Shown one piece after another: positions 1 through 7,526 of a stretch of 64,000 nucleotides of DNA. Position 1 is the stretch's first letter; every line of letters begins with the position of its first letter. Source of the DNA: Lachnospiraceae bacterium 10-1 (GTDB lineage: Bacteria > Bacillota > Clostridia > Lachnospirales > Lachnospiraceae); assembly GCA_000403495.2 (NCBI GenBank), contig KE159810.1, positions 709,272 through 773,271 of the forward strand. Reading direction: 5' to 3'. The position numbers and the translations under genes are program-made. The notes below the pieces were generated by a model, which had not been told where the DNA came from, did no database searches, and worked only from the letters and a program-made list of their open reading frames with translations.

Positions 1-95
1 GCCTGCATTAGCAGGCAGACGGGAGCAAGGTTGAAAGAAAAATTCTTTCAACCTCCCTGATTTAAATGCCTGCATTAGCAGGCAGACGGGAGCAA
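1..95 (+). repeat. 28-base direct repeat flanking a gene junction
   Basis: The same 28 bases occur at 1-28 and 68-95. Each copy contains a 6-base stem (GCCTGC/GCAGGC) with loop ATTA and ends in GGGAGCAA, which serves as the ribosome site for the permease at 98. Between the copies lies a second hairpin (GGTTGAAAGA against TCTTTCAACC, 29-53). The upstream gene, cut by the window edge, must end here: the two open frames stop at 32-34 or 58-60. The second copy forms an 11-codon minicistron (ATG at 66) whose stop overlaps the permease start as ATGA, so coupling appears to be preserved by the duplication. Confidence 0.75.
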
Positions 96-97
96 AT

Positions 98-982
98 ATG
101 AACACATCCTTTGAAATTGCAGGAATCAAACAGGTTCCCAAAGAGGAACCTGAATTAAAGAAAAAATGGTATTATGGCAAACCTGTTTTTGCTATATTTT
201 TTCTTTTTTTTATTGTTATCAGCTGTCTGGCCTGTGATCTGATTATGCCAAAAGATCCCACTTACATGGATTTAAGTAACTTTAATCAATCTCCAAACAG
301 CGAGTTTCTTTTTGGAACAGATACTATGGGGCGTGATATTTTTTCCATGATCTGGTCCGGAGGGCGAATTTCCTTATGGATTGGAATTTTCTCAGCCATC
401 ATCTCTACCTTCCTTGGAATTTTGTTTGGCGCAGTAAGCGGCAGTGCTCCCCAATGGGCGGATACCCTGCTGATGCGGCTTACTGAAATCCTGCTCAGCG
501 TGCCTGGGCTTTTGATGGTTTTACTTATTCAGGCAGTTTTAGGTAAGGCAAATGTACTTAGTATTTCCTTTGTTATCGGCATCACCAGCTGGATGAGCAT
601 TGCAAAAGTGGTGCGCATAGAGGTGCGGCAGCTCCGCAACAGTGAATATGTGATAGCCTCTAAATGCATGGGCGGAAGTTTTTTTCATATATTATGGAAC
701 CACTTAACCCCCAACTTTATATCCTCCATCATGTTTATGGTAGTTATGAACATTCGCAGTGCTATCATTGCAGAATCCACTTTAAGTTTCATGGGAATCG
801 GACTGCCTATCGAAACCATCTCCTGGGGCAGTATGCTTTCTTTGTCCGAAAAAGCCCTTCTAACCAATTCCTGGTGGATCATTTTAATTCCCGGCGGTTT
901 TCTTCTGGCAACCCTTTTGTGCATTACCAGCCTTGGAAATTACCTGCGGAGAAATGTGAATCAAAAAAACAGCAACCTGTAA
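98..982 (+). CDS. Oligopeptide/nickel-type ABC transporter permease (OppC/DppC family)
   Basis: This is an inner-membrane permease subunit of a peptide-type ABC importer. The 294-residue length is normal for OppC. The family signature GTDTMGRDIFSMIWSGGR lies near residues 73-90. The EAA loop that docks the ATPase is visible in the stretch beginning EYVIASKCMGG (about residues 184-205). Five to six hydrophobic segments are seen, the first at about 30-48. The start follows GGGAGCAAAT and overlaps the stop of a minicistron, implying translational coupling to an upstream permease (OppB-like) outside the window. No ATPase genes follow, so the operon ends here; binding protein and ATPases would lie upstream. 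The substrate (peptide or nickel) cannot be told from the permease alone. Confidence 0.9.
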   Translation: MNTSFEIAGIKQVPKEEPELKKKWYYGKPVFAIFFLFFIVISCLACDLIMPKDPTYMDLSNFNQSPNSEFLFGTDTMGRDIFSMIWSGGRISLWIGIFSAIISTFLGILFGAVSGSAPQWADTLLMRLTEILLSVPGLLMVLLIQAVLGKANVLSISFVIGITSWMSIAKVVRIEVRQLRNSEYVIASKCMGGSFFHILWNHLTPNFISSIMFMVVMNIRSAIIAESTLSFMGIGLPIETISWGSMLSLSEKALLTNSWWIILIPGGFLLATLLCITSLGNYLRRNVNQKNSNL

Positions 983-1051
983 CTTCATTTGCAAAAAGAC
1001 AAAGTTGTGTAATTTTTACCGGACTTTACATCTATTGGAATATGCGCAAAA

Positions 1052-1088
1052 GAGCGTTTTTCTATCTATAAATTTTAGAAAAACGCCC
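1052..1088. terminator. Hairpin between convergent genes, probably bidirectional terminator
   Basis: GCGTTTTTCTA (1054-1064) pairs with TAGAAAAACGC (1076-1086). The stem supplies T-runs on both strands and lies between the permease on + and the AIM24 gene on -. Confidence 0.75.
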
Positions 1089-1125
1089 TCTCATCGTTAT
1101 TTCAAATTTATCCCTGCCTTAATTT

Positions 1126-1803
1126 TTATCTTGAAGGCATCATTCCAATGATGCGCCCTGCAAACTCATTGAAGTTCTGTGTCTGGAGTATCACTTTGCC
1201 CGGCCCGGTCAGCTTTGTTAAAAACAATCCTTCGCCGCCTAAAAAGATATTTTTTAATCCTTTCACCGTTTCTATTTCATATTTTACGGTCTTTTCAAAT
1301 CCCACCACATTTCCCGTGTCAACTTTTATGACTTCACCGGGAGCCAGATTCTTTTCTACCTTATCCCCGTCAATCTCTAAAAATACCATTCCCCTTCCGT
1401 TAATATCCTGCAGGATAAATCCCTCGCCGCCAAACAGTCCTGCAGAAAACTTTTTGGTAAAAGCTACATTTAAATTTACCGTCTCTTCCGCACAAAGGAA
1501 TGCTCCTTTCTGGCAGATTAAACCGCCTGCACTCACATCAACAGGAAGTATTTCTCCTGCAACCGTAGACGCAAAGGCTACCATGCTTCCTGCACGCTCC
1601 GCCTTATAGGTTGCCATAAACAAAGATTCTCCTGAAAACATCCTGCCAATACTCTTTCCAAAACCGCCTTTCATATTGGAATCCATAGAAACTCCTTCTG
1701 TCATCCAGGCCATTCCTCCGGACTGAGTGTACATTGCTTCTCCCGGCGCATCAAATGTTACCTCCACTGCCGGCATGGTATTACCAATCAATTTGTACTG
1801 CAT
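1126..1803 (-). CDS. AIM24 / TIGR00266 family protein
   Basis: This 225-residue protein has the glycine-rich beta-sheet character of the AIM24 (DUF124) family, with repeated patterns such as GGEGFILQ and GGEGLFLTKLTGPGKVI. It is full length for bacterial members. No signal peptide or membrane segment is visible. The cellular role of bacterial AIM24 proteins is not established; the name comes from a mitochondrial homologue. The start is supported by GGGAGGAAGTTCAT upstream of ATG. It stands alone, convergent with the oligopeptide permease and divergent from the retron. Confidence 0.85.
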   Translation of the reverse strand: MQYKLIGNTMPAVEVTFDAPGEAMYTQSGGMAWMTEGVSMDSNMKGGFGKSIGRMFSGESLFMATYKAERAGSMVAFASTVAGEILPVDVSAGGLICQKGAFLCAEETVNLNVAFTKKFSAGLFGGEGFILQDINGRGMVFLEIDGDKVEKNLAPGEVIKVDTGNVVGFEKTVKYEIETVKGLKNIFLGGEGLFLTKLTGPGKVILQTQNFNEFAGRIIGMMPSR

Positions 1804-1879
1804 ATGAACTTCCTCCCTCGTATTATTATTTATACTGTAACAAAGATATTTTATACCTTTTCTACCGAGTTTTCCACTA

Positions 1880-1908
1880 TTGTTTTTTGATATGAAAATC
1901 AGTATAAT
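1880..1908 (+). promoter_or_regulatory. Promoter of the retron RNA
   Basis: TTGTTT (1880-1885) and TATAAT (1903-1908) are separated by 17 bases. Predicted initiation falls a few bases before or at the start of the a1 repeat (1911), as expected for a retron transcript. Confidence 0.75.
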
Positions 1909-1910
1909 AA

Positions 1911-2044
1911 AAATGCGTGTGGCTAGATTTTTGGCCTGTGTATCGCAGGCTTTGATGAAAATGTCAGGGACATCTGCGCCCCGGTATATAATACTCTGTT
2001 AACCTGTATCTTATAATCGGCAAAAGGAGTAGCCACACGCATTT
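1911..2044 (+). ncRNA. Retron msr-msd non-coding RNA
   Basis: The RNA is bounded by a perfect 15-base inverted repeat: a1 at 1911-1925 and a2 at 2030-2044 (AAATGCGTGTGGCTA and its complement). Inside the msr part are two short hairpins: GCCTG/CAGGC with a 7-base loop (1934-1950) and ATGTC/GACAT with a 3-base loop (1961-1973). A longer imperfect hairpin follows (about 1980-2020; arms starting CCGGTATATAATAC and ending GTATCTTATAATCGG) and is the probable msd template. The RT gene begins 15 bases after a2. This architecture (a1, msr hairpins, msd hairpin, a2, RT) is the defining retron layout. The branching G and the exact cDNA ends cannot be fixed by eye. Confidence 0.85.
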
Positions 2045-2059
2045 ACGGAGGATAAATTC

Positions 2060-3781
2060 ATGAATCTTGAGGATGTATGTACAAGAAATGATCTTGCTGA
2101 CTTTCTTGGAATCAAACGGGGAAAATTGACTTACATACTTTATATTCAAAAAGTCGATACCATGTACTCGACTTTTTCTATTCCTAAAAAAAGCGGCGGT
2201 GAAAGAACCATCAACGCTCCCAATGATGATTTAAAACAGATTCAAAGAAAACTGGCAGATGCTTTGTGGAACTATCAGGTGAAAATCTGGGAAAAAAATA
2301 AGATTCAGACCAATATTTCCCATGCCTTCCAAAAAAGCAAAAGCATTGTTACCAACTCCATGCGGCATGTCAGGAAACGGTATGTTTTAAATATAGATCT
2401 GAAGAACTTTTTTGACTCATTTCATTTTGGACGGGTAAGAGGTTTTTTTATGAAAAATCTCTTCTGGGGAATGACAGAAGAGGCAGCTACTGTAATTGCC
2501 CAACTCACATGCTATAAAGGCGCTCTGCCCCAGGGTGCTCCCACTTCCCCTATTATCACAAATATGATATGTAACATTATGGATATGCATTTATTAAGCA
2601 TAGCAAAACGTTATAAACTAAATTATACCCGCTACGCAGATGATATGACATTTTCCACCAATGACAAACATTTTATGGAACACTATGATGCTTTTTATAA
2701 GGATTTGTCCAAAGAAGTACTTGGGGCAGGTTTTCAGATTAACGAAGAAAAGACGCGCCTTCTTTATAACGACAGTCGTCAGGAAGTTACCGGACTTATC
2801 GTTAATAACAAAATCAGCATTAAGCGGGAATATTACAAAAATACACAGGCAATGGCACATAGTTTGTATACAAATGGTTTCTTTACCATCAATGGGGAAG
2901 ATGGCACTATCAGCCAGCTTGAAGGACGTTTTTCTTTTATTGACCAGATAGAAAAATACAATAATTCACACGATGGAGCAAAACACTCCGCCATATCCTT
3001 AAATCATCGTGAGAAAAAGTATCAGGAATTTTTATTCTATAAGAACTTTTGCATCAATCCCAAACCTTTAATTGTAACCGAAGGAAAAACTGATATTCTC
3101 TATATAAAAAGTGCACTGCGGAAAATGTATCTGCAATATCCCGATCTGATTGAAAAAAAGGATAATCAGTGGATTTACAACCTCTCGTTTTTACACAGAA
3201 GCAGCAAGTTAAGCTACTTTTTTGATTTTAATGTGGATGGTGCAGATACCATGCAGAATATCTATAATATGTACACAGGTTCAGGCAGAACACATGTAAA
3301 TTATTACAGGCATTTTCGTGAAAAATACGATCTTAACATGCATCAGCCTGTTATTTTGCTTTTTGATAATGAATTTGAAAATAGTGAAAAACCTATAAAA
3401 AAATTTATGAATAATATTGGCTCTGATAAAAAGGGCAAAAACAAAGCAAAGGGAGAATCTAAACAAAGAGAAACGTCTCTGCAAAATGAATTATTTTTAC
3501 ATCTTATCGGCAATTTATACGTGCAGGCTGTGCCTCTTGCCCCTTCTGAAACTTCAGGCGAAATAGAGGATTTACTTGGCAAAAATATTCTTAATATGGA
3601 AATAGACGGACGTAAATTTGACCGTACCGGAAAGAAAGACAAATCCAGGTTTTACAATAAAGATATTTTATCCAAATACATTCTTTCCCATTATGAAGAA
3701 ATAGATTTTTCCTTATTTATTCCTTTATTTGATACATTTAGAAAAATAAAAAATGACTATTCTGACCAGAAAAATACTTAA
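2060..3781 (+). CDS. Retron reverse transcriptase fused to a C-terminal TOPRIM domain
   Basis: This 573-residue protein makes msDNA from the adjacent RNA and carries its own putative effector. RT part: NSMRH at 99-103 (the retron NAxxH region), motif A NIDLKNFF with Asp113, motif B LPQGAPTSP at 156-164, the catalytic YADD at 192-195, and the retron VTG motif at 243-245. From about residue 335 a second domain begins with LIVTEGKTDILYIKSAL (Glu341) and continues to VILLFDNEFE (Asp436, Glu438), the metal-binding pattern of TOPRIM nucleases of the OLD type. A single-protein RT-TOPRIM fusion is the layout of Retron-Eco2 (Ec67)-like, type I-C retrons, which act in anti-phage defence; that role here is inference. 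Start supported by GGAGG 8 bases upstream. No separate effector gene follows. Confidence 0.92.
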   Translation: MNLEDVCTRNDLADFLGIKRGKLTYILYIQKVDTMYSTFSIPKKSGGERTINAPNDDLKQIQRKLADALWNYQVKIWEKNKIQTNISHAFQKSKSIVTNSMRHVRKRYVLNIDLKNFFDSFHFGRVRGFFMKNLFWGMTEEAATVIAQLTCYKGALPQGAPTSPIITNMICNIMDMHLLSIAKRYKLNYTRYADDMTFSTNDKHFMEHYDAFYKDLSKEVLGAGFQINEEKTRLLYNDSRQEVTGLIVNNKISIKREYYKNTQAMAHSLYTNGFFTINGEDGTISQLEGRFSFIDQIEKYNNSHDGAKHSAISLNHREKKYQEFLFYKNFCINPKPLIVTEGKTDILYIKSALRKMYLQYPDLIEKKDNQWIYNLSFLHRSSKLSYFFDFNVDGADTMQNIYNMYTGSGRTHVNYYRHFREKYDLNMHQPVILLFDNEFENSEKPIKKFMNNIGSDKKGKNKAKGESKQRETSLQNELFLHLIGNLYVQAVPLAPSETSGEIEDLLGKNILNMEIDGRKFDRTGKKDKSRFYNKDILSKYILSHYEEIDFSLFIPLFDTFRKIKNDYSDQKNT

Positions 3782-3803
3782 GGCTGGCTGAGCGGCCAGC
3801 CTT
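3780..3803. terminator. Hairpin at the retron 3' end
   Basis: AAGGCTGGC (3780-3788) pairs with GCCAGCCTT (3795-3803) around a 6-base loop immediately after the RT stop. There is no long T-run, so termination is inferred. It also marks the boundary with the truncated permease on the other strand. Confidence 0.6.
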
Positions 3804-3805
3804 AA

Positions 3806-4160
3806 ATTTATCTACTCCAATCTGTTCCGCAATACGGGGCATATCGGAAAAAACTTTTTCATAATCCTCAAAATAAATATCTGCTGTCGTTTTCCCACTT
3901 TCCTTTTCGCTTACCACCACATCCTTTACATTAGCAAAATTTTTTATGGTTTCTATGTCCTCTTCGGCAAATTCTCCAACGATCCTGCCCTGCCAGGCGC
4001 CTTCTTCCAGTTCAATTCTTTCTATCTCATACTTCCATGCGTTATAGAACAGTCCCAATAATAATGATAAAAGCAATGCCGAAATAAACGCTGTAAGTTT
4101 GACTGATAAGCCCGAAGAACAATTGTTTTTTATATAACCGGATAAATAATCTTTCCGCAT
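3806..4160 (-). pseudogene. Truncated FtsX-like ABC permease (Bce-type), N-terminal part
   Basis: The first ~118 residues of an FtsX/MacB-fold permease remain: a cytoplasmic start, one membrane segment (FISALLLSLLLGLFYNAW, about 26-43), then an extracellular domain beginning ELEEGAWQGRIVGEF. Reading continues into the retron 3' hairpin and stops at 3738, so the remaining membrane segments are lost. The homologous part ends at the retron boundary, suggesting the retron arrival or a linked deletion removed the rest. In intact BceRSAB-type loci this subunit works with the ATPase and two-component system whose remnants follow at 4173-5161. Confidence 0.75.
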
Positions 4161-4172
4161 ACCCTATCACTG

Positions 4173-4379
4173 TCATGCATTTCGTGACAACGGTTTCACC
4201 TCCCTCCATTCATCACTGATGATACGCCCATCTTCAATCGTTATAATGCGTTCCGCTCCCAAGGCTACCTTTTCATCATGGGTAATCAATAAAATCGTCT
4301 GCTTCAGATTACGATTGAAAAGTTTCAACATATCAAGGGTTCTGGCCATAGAAACAATGAATTTCTCCTGCATTTCCAT
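4173..4379 (-). pseudogene. ABC ATPase C-terminal remnant (Bce-type)
   Basis: Only the tail of a LolD/BceA-type ATPase is present: the H-loop stretch ILLITHDEKVALGAERI followed by ITIEDGRIISDE. Walker A, signature motif and Walker B are missing. The open frame overlaps the kinase remnant, so a deletion has fused the two. It cannot hydrolyse ATP. Confidence 0.75.
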
Positions 4380-4996
4380 GTTCCATAATTTTTCATCAGG
4401 TTCATAACTGCCTCCATTGTCCAGTCCAGATCAACAGCAATTATTATCTCACCCATTTCTGGTATATCAATGGAAGTACCGGTTTCTGTAAACAATTCCT
4501 GTAAATTATCTGCTGCAAGCGTCAGCAGTGTAAAGACATCCACTTCCTTTTTCTGTAAAAGCAATGTGCCGGCATCAAGTCGCGCCAGTACAAGCAGTGC
4601 TACCTCTAAATGAGTTAGGCGTGAAAGCTGTTCTTCCATCTGTTCCAGATGCTTACCATATGATTTTTCCACTTCCTTCGTATGAACCGCAAAATCCTGT
4701 CTCATCATTTGGATGGATAGAGAAATGTCACTGTCTTATAGATTTCATCTTCCAGTTTAGAAAAATCATCCTCCCCGGAAGTGGAAAGGATGACTGCTTT
4801 GCCCGTATTGACTTGTTCCAGATAATCTGCCAAAACCTGTATCCGCATGGCTTCCATTTTATTTCTATACAAAAAAGTAAGTAAAAAGAGTAAAGCTCCC
4901 ACTAAAAAACCGATTGCTGCAAATAAAACACTCTGATTATAATTTAAGAGCCGGTTGTAGTAAAAGAATACAAGTATAACCGAAACAGCAGCAGTA
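4325..4996 (-). pseudogene. Decayed sensor histidine kinase (Bce-type)
   Basis: Two open pieces remain. The upstream piece holds a membrane segment (GALLFLLTFLY) and the linker ending TVTFLYPSK, then a stop. The other (start at 4708) resumes with HLEQMEEQLSRLTHLEVALLV and LARLDAGTL and ends in the N-box DLDWTMEAVMNLMKN. The H-box with its phosphoacceptor histidine is absent, deleted between the pieces, and the ATP-binding G boxes are missing. The gene is therefore dead. Its order (regulator, kinase, ATPase, permease) matches BceRSAB-like peptide-antibiotic detoxification loci. Confidence 0.75.
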
Positions 4997-5161
4997 AACC
5001 ATCCTGCGGTTTAAATCAATCATAATTTCATCACAGAATAAATACTGCCTGGCCTGCGCAAGCGTCGTATAGATATTCACTTTGATATCTTTTTGTTCCA
5101 GATATTCTTTTACAACAGATGCAATATTTGGATCATCTTCAACATAAAATAAATCAACCAC
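4997..5161 (-). pseudogene. Response regulator remnant with internal deletion
   Basis: About 43 residues of a receiver domain (DLFYVEDDPNIASVVKEYLE) are joined directly to a piece of the DNA-binding half (IMIDLNRRMV). The phosphoacceptor aspartate region and the winged helix are gone. The frame then runs into the kinase N-terminus. Confidence 0.75.
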
Positions 5162-5249
5162 AGCCAGGTTCCGCCTTTCCCTGCATAAAAATAAATTTAT
5201 AATACCCCTTATATATTATAACAGAAAAAAGTTACAGCTTAATGACTGG

Positions 5250-5567
5250 TCATACACATGAAGAAACTAAAACATGGGATTTTCCAATAACAACGGTTTT
5301 ATCATAAGCTGCCAAGTCCTCTGATACTCTCCTTAAACTTTGCAGTTCTCTTCCGGCAGGCAGCTTTTTTTCGCTCCAAAAATCAATTACAATTGTATTG
5401 GCTTTAGTGTTTGATAATCGTATACTGCCTATTTGCTTTGGATTAAAAGCAACCACATGATTATTATAATTTGCCTGCAAGACCGGAAAATAGCTGACAT
5501 ACTTTTTTATATCTATCTTAGGATTAGCAGGTTTGGCATATACTGTATAATGATAATTTCTTTTCAT
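5250..5567 (-). CDS. Unknown small protein, second gene of a pair
   Basis: About 105 residues starting MKRNYHYTVYAK. The longer reading from 5636 has no ribosome site, whereas GGAAGATTAAT precedes this ATG. Only one base separates it from the stop of the upstream gene, so the two are cotranslated. No membrane segment, signal peptide or recognised motif is seen; the composition suggests a small soluble alpha/beta protein (VVAFNPKQIGSIRLSNT). Function unknown. Lying beside the decayed Bce operon and the retron, it may be accessory. Confidence 0.6.
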   Translation of the reverse strand: MKRNYHYTVYAKPANPKIDIKKYVSYFPVLQANYNNHVVAFNPKQIGSIRLSNTKANTIVIDFWSEKKLPAGRELQSLRRVSEDLAAYDKTVVIGKSHVLVSSCV

Positions 5568-5568
5568 A

Positions 5569-6027
5569 TTAATCTTCCTCCCCATATAAAACTGCAATAA
5601 TTTGGGAAATCTTTGCTTTGGATTCTTCATCATCATTTTTTAGCAGATCAATAAATTTGCTAATTGCAGAGAGCTTATTATCAAATGAAACATTGTCTTC
5701 TTTTTCAGTTGGTGTTGGAATAACCGTGTAAATAAGCAGCCTCTTTCCTACAACCAGTTCCGAATATTTTTCGTTGTAATTTTTCAGAAGATAAAAAGCA
5801 ACGCCACGCATATGATTGCCAATGCTGAAATTTTCAACTATGTCATCAGGAATGCGCAGCTTCATAATAACTTTTTTGTTATCTGACAGGAAGACATTTA
5901 ATATTTGAACATCGTATTTGGAATACAATCCCATAGCTGCACTTTCAACAGCTTTTTTAATCTCTGCATAATTTTCATAAGCAGTTGATTTATTACTTGC
6001 CATATCAATTTGCACATTTTTTTCCAT
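5569..6027 (-). CDS. Unknown protein, first gene of a pair
   Basis: About 152 residues starting MEKNVQIDMASNKS. The start is chosen because AAAGGG lies 8 bases upstream, while a longer frame to 6096 lacks such a site. The protein is soluble and charged, with an acidic C-terminus (YGEED). A central stretch LRIPDDIVENFSIGNHMRGVAFYLL suggests an alpha/beta fold. No family is recognised. It is followed at one base by the gene at 5250-5567, and the conserved coupling suggests a functional pair. Confidence 0.6.
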   Translation of the reverse strand: MEKNVQIDMASNKSTAYENYAEIKKAVESAAMGLYSKYDVQILNVFLSDNKKVIMKLRIPDDIVENFSIGNHMRGVAFYLLKNYNEKYSELVVGKRLLIYTVIPTPTEKEDNVSFDNKLSAISKFIDLLKNDDEESKAKISQIIAVLYGEED

Positions 6028-6214
6028 AGTATACGCCCTTTCTATAATAAGTGTTTTTATTTTTACAATATGTATTATAACATCTTTGTTCGGCATTTAC
6101 AATATATATTATTAAAATAATTATATTTATTATTAATATATTCTTATAGTCCCAAATAAATTGTTTCCTGTCTATACTCAACTTTTGTCTTTAGTTCCAC
6201 TTTTTAGGTACACT
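6028..6214. other. AT-rich intergenic region
   Basis: This carries the 5' region of the minus-strand gene pair and the space before the broken HTH gene. It is rich in TATAAT-like strings on both strands. No gene or clear hairpin is seen. Confidence 0.4.
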
Positions 6215-6524
6215 CTAAAAATAAAAAAGTTCTTCAAACTTTTTATTCAATGCAATACATAGAATTAACGCCAATTTAGCTGTTGGATTGAACTGTCCTG
6301 TTTCGATTGAGCTGATTGTATTGCGGGATACACCAACTAATTCTGCCAGTTGATTTTGTGATAATTTCCAAAAAGATTGATGCAATACACGTCATTACTA
6401 TGGATGCGCTTGTACTCGCCTGTTTCAAAACCTCCTGCTCATAAATGTCCTTATTCTTATTCTCCGCTCTGTTTTTTCCAAAATTTCTTCCTTGTTCATA
6501 AAAAACTTCAATCCACATTGCCAA
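6215..6524 (-). pseudogene. Fused remnants of a small membrane protein and a YgzD-like Xre regulator
   Basis: From 6524 the frame encodes a short segment (ENKNKDIYEQEVLKQASTS, then a hydrophobic start) typical of membrane proteins that precede YgzD-like regulators. After about 45 codons the reading shifts. In another frame, down to the stop at 6215, one reads LSQNQLAELVGVSRNTISSI and FNPTAKLALILCIALNKKFEEL, an almost complete Xre helix-turn-helix protein lacking its first ~10 residues. A deletion has joined the two neighbours, and neither is intact. Confidence 0.65.
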
Positions 6525-6568
6525 ATTTTCTTGTCAATATTTTTTTCCAATACATCCCACATCTAAAA

Positions 6569-6602
6569 CAGGCTGCAAGATACCAATACACCTTGCAGCC
6601 TG
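6569..6602 (-). terminator. Rho-independent terminator
   Basis: CAGGCTGCAAG pairs perfectly with CTTGCAGCCTG and is followed on the minus strand by TTTTAG. It serves the secreted-protein gene ending at 6628. Confidence 0.85.
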
Positions 6603-6627
6603 TTTCTCACCTAAAAGGAATTCCATT

Positions 6628-7452
6628 TTATTGTGAAAAATCCACGTTCTCAACTTCACCAGCCAGATTGTCCAACGCTGATTCCGAAATTCTTCTTGAA
6701 GTATCAGTAATACATCCCTTAAACGTCTGATCATACCGTGAAAAAGACATATTAACAATTTCTCCATTTTCACCAATAACATCCACTGCAATATCCGGAT
6801 CGTTTCCAGAATATCCCTGACAGTTGTATTCTACCCTGTCTACCGGACTGTTCATCAGTTTACATTCTTCCACTTTCTTTCTGGCAAGTTCCGCATATAT
6901 ACCATAATCTTTTTCCAGCGAAGCGTCGTAGCCAAGAGGAACGCTTACGTCCAGCTGCCTGCCATAACAAATATCAAAAAGTTCTCCTGTCACAGCATCT
7001 ATCAGGTATGTCCATCTTGTACTCTCAGGTGTCTGTTCTTTCTCAAACAAAACATCTCCTGACCAAAAAGCACGTGGGAAAGTCTCGGTTCCCGGACAAT
7101 ACATCATATATACATAGGCGCCTTCCAAATCCAGCCCATATATATTACTCAAATACTGTGCGCCCATCCCTGCTGCCTCTTCCATTGTTAAATCCATGTC
7201 CGTGGGGGTTCCGGTATTGAAGCTGTCCATACTTACATGATAATTTACTTCTGTATTGCCCTCTTCCTTTGTTTCAGTCTCCGGCAATGTTACTGCCATA
7301 GAGTCCGGCACCTGATAACTGGTAGGAATTGCCTCCACCTGTCCGGCCTTTGCCGACACAGCCGCTTCCGCCGCTGAATTAAAAAAAATTGTGCCTGCTC
7401 CAATAATGGCGCATGTCAGTGCTGTTAAAATTAAAATACTTCTTCGTTTCAT
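6628..7452 (-). CDS. Secreted protein of unknown function next to a two-component system
   Basis: A 274-residue protein with a clear signal peptide (basic MKRR, hydrophobic ILILTALTCAIIGAGTIFF, then AEA-type cleavage near residue 28). The mature part is acidic; TRWTYLIDAVTGELFDI resembles the strand pattern seen in PepSY-like domains, but the match is weak. Start supported by GGAAGGAGATTCACT. It lies directly downstream of the kinase/regulator pair at 7527-9604 in the same direction, with 75 bases between, so it is probably a target or accessory of that system. Confidence 0.7.
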   Translation of the reverse strand: MKRRSILILTALTCAIIGAGTIFFNSAAEAAVSAKAGQVEAIPTSYQVPDSMAVTLPETETKEEGNTEVNYHVSMDSFNTGTPTDMDLTMEEAAGMGAQYLSNIYGLDLEGAYVYMMYCPGTETFPRAFWSGDVLFEKEQTPESTRWTYLIDAVTGELFDICYGRQLDVSVPLGYDASLEKDYGIYAELARKKVEECKLMNSPVDRVEYNCQGYSGNDPDIAVDVIGENGEIVNMSFSRYDQTFKGCITDTSRRISESALDNLAGEVENVDFSQ

Positions 7453-7526
7453 AGTGAATCTCCTTCCAAAATGTTTTTGATAAATACACTATAAAATCAT
7501 CCTGTATCAAAAAAATATCGGAATTG

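Noticed and set aside
664-1071. 135-codon ORF overlapping the OppC-like permease in another frame
   Set aside because: It overlaps a well-supported gene and has no ribosome site.
2618-2860. 80-codon ORF antisense to the reverse transcriptase
   Set aside because: A shadow of the RT gene; no start signals and no independent coding pattern.
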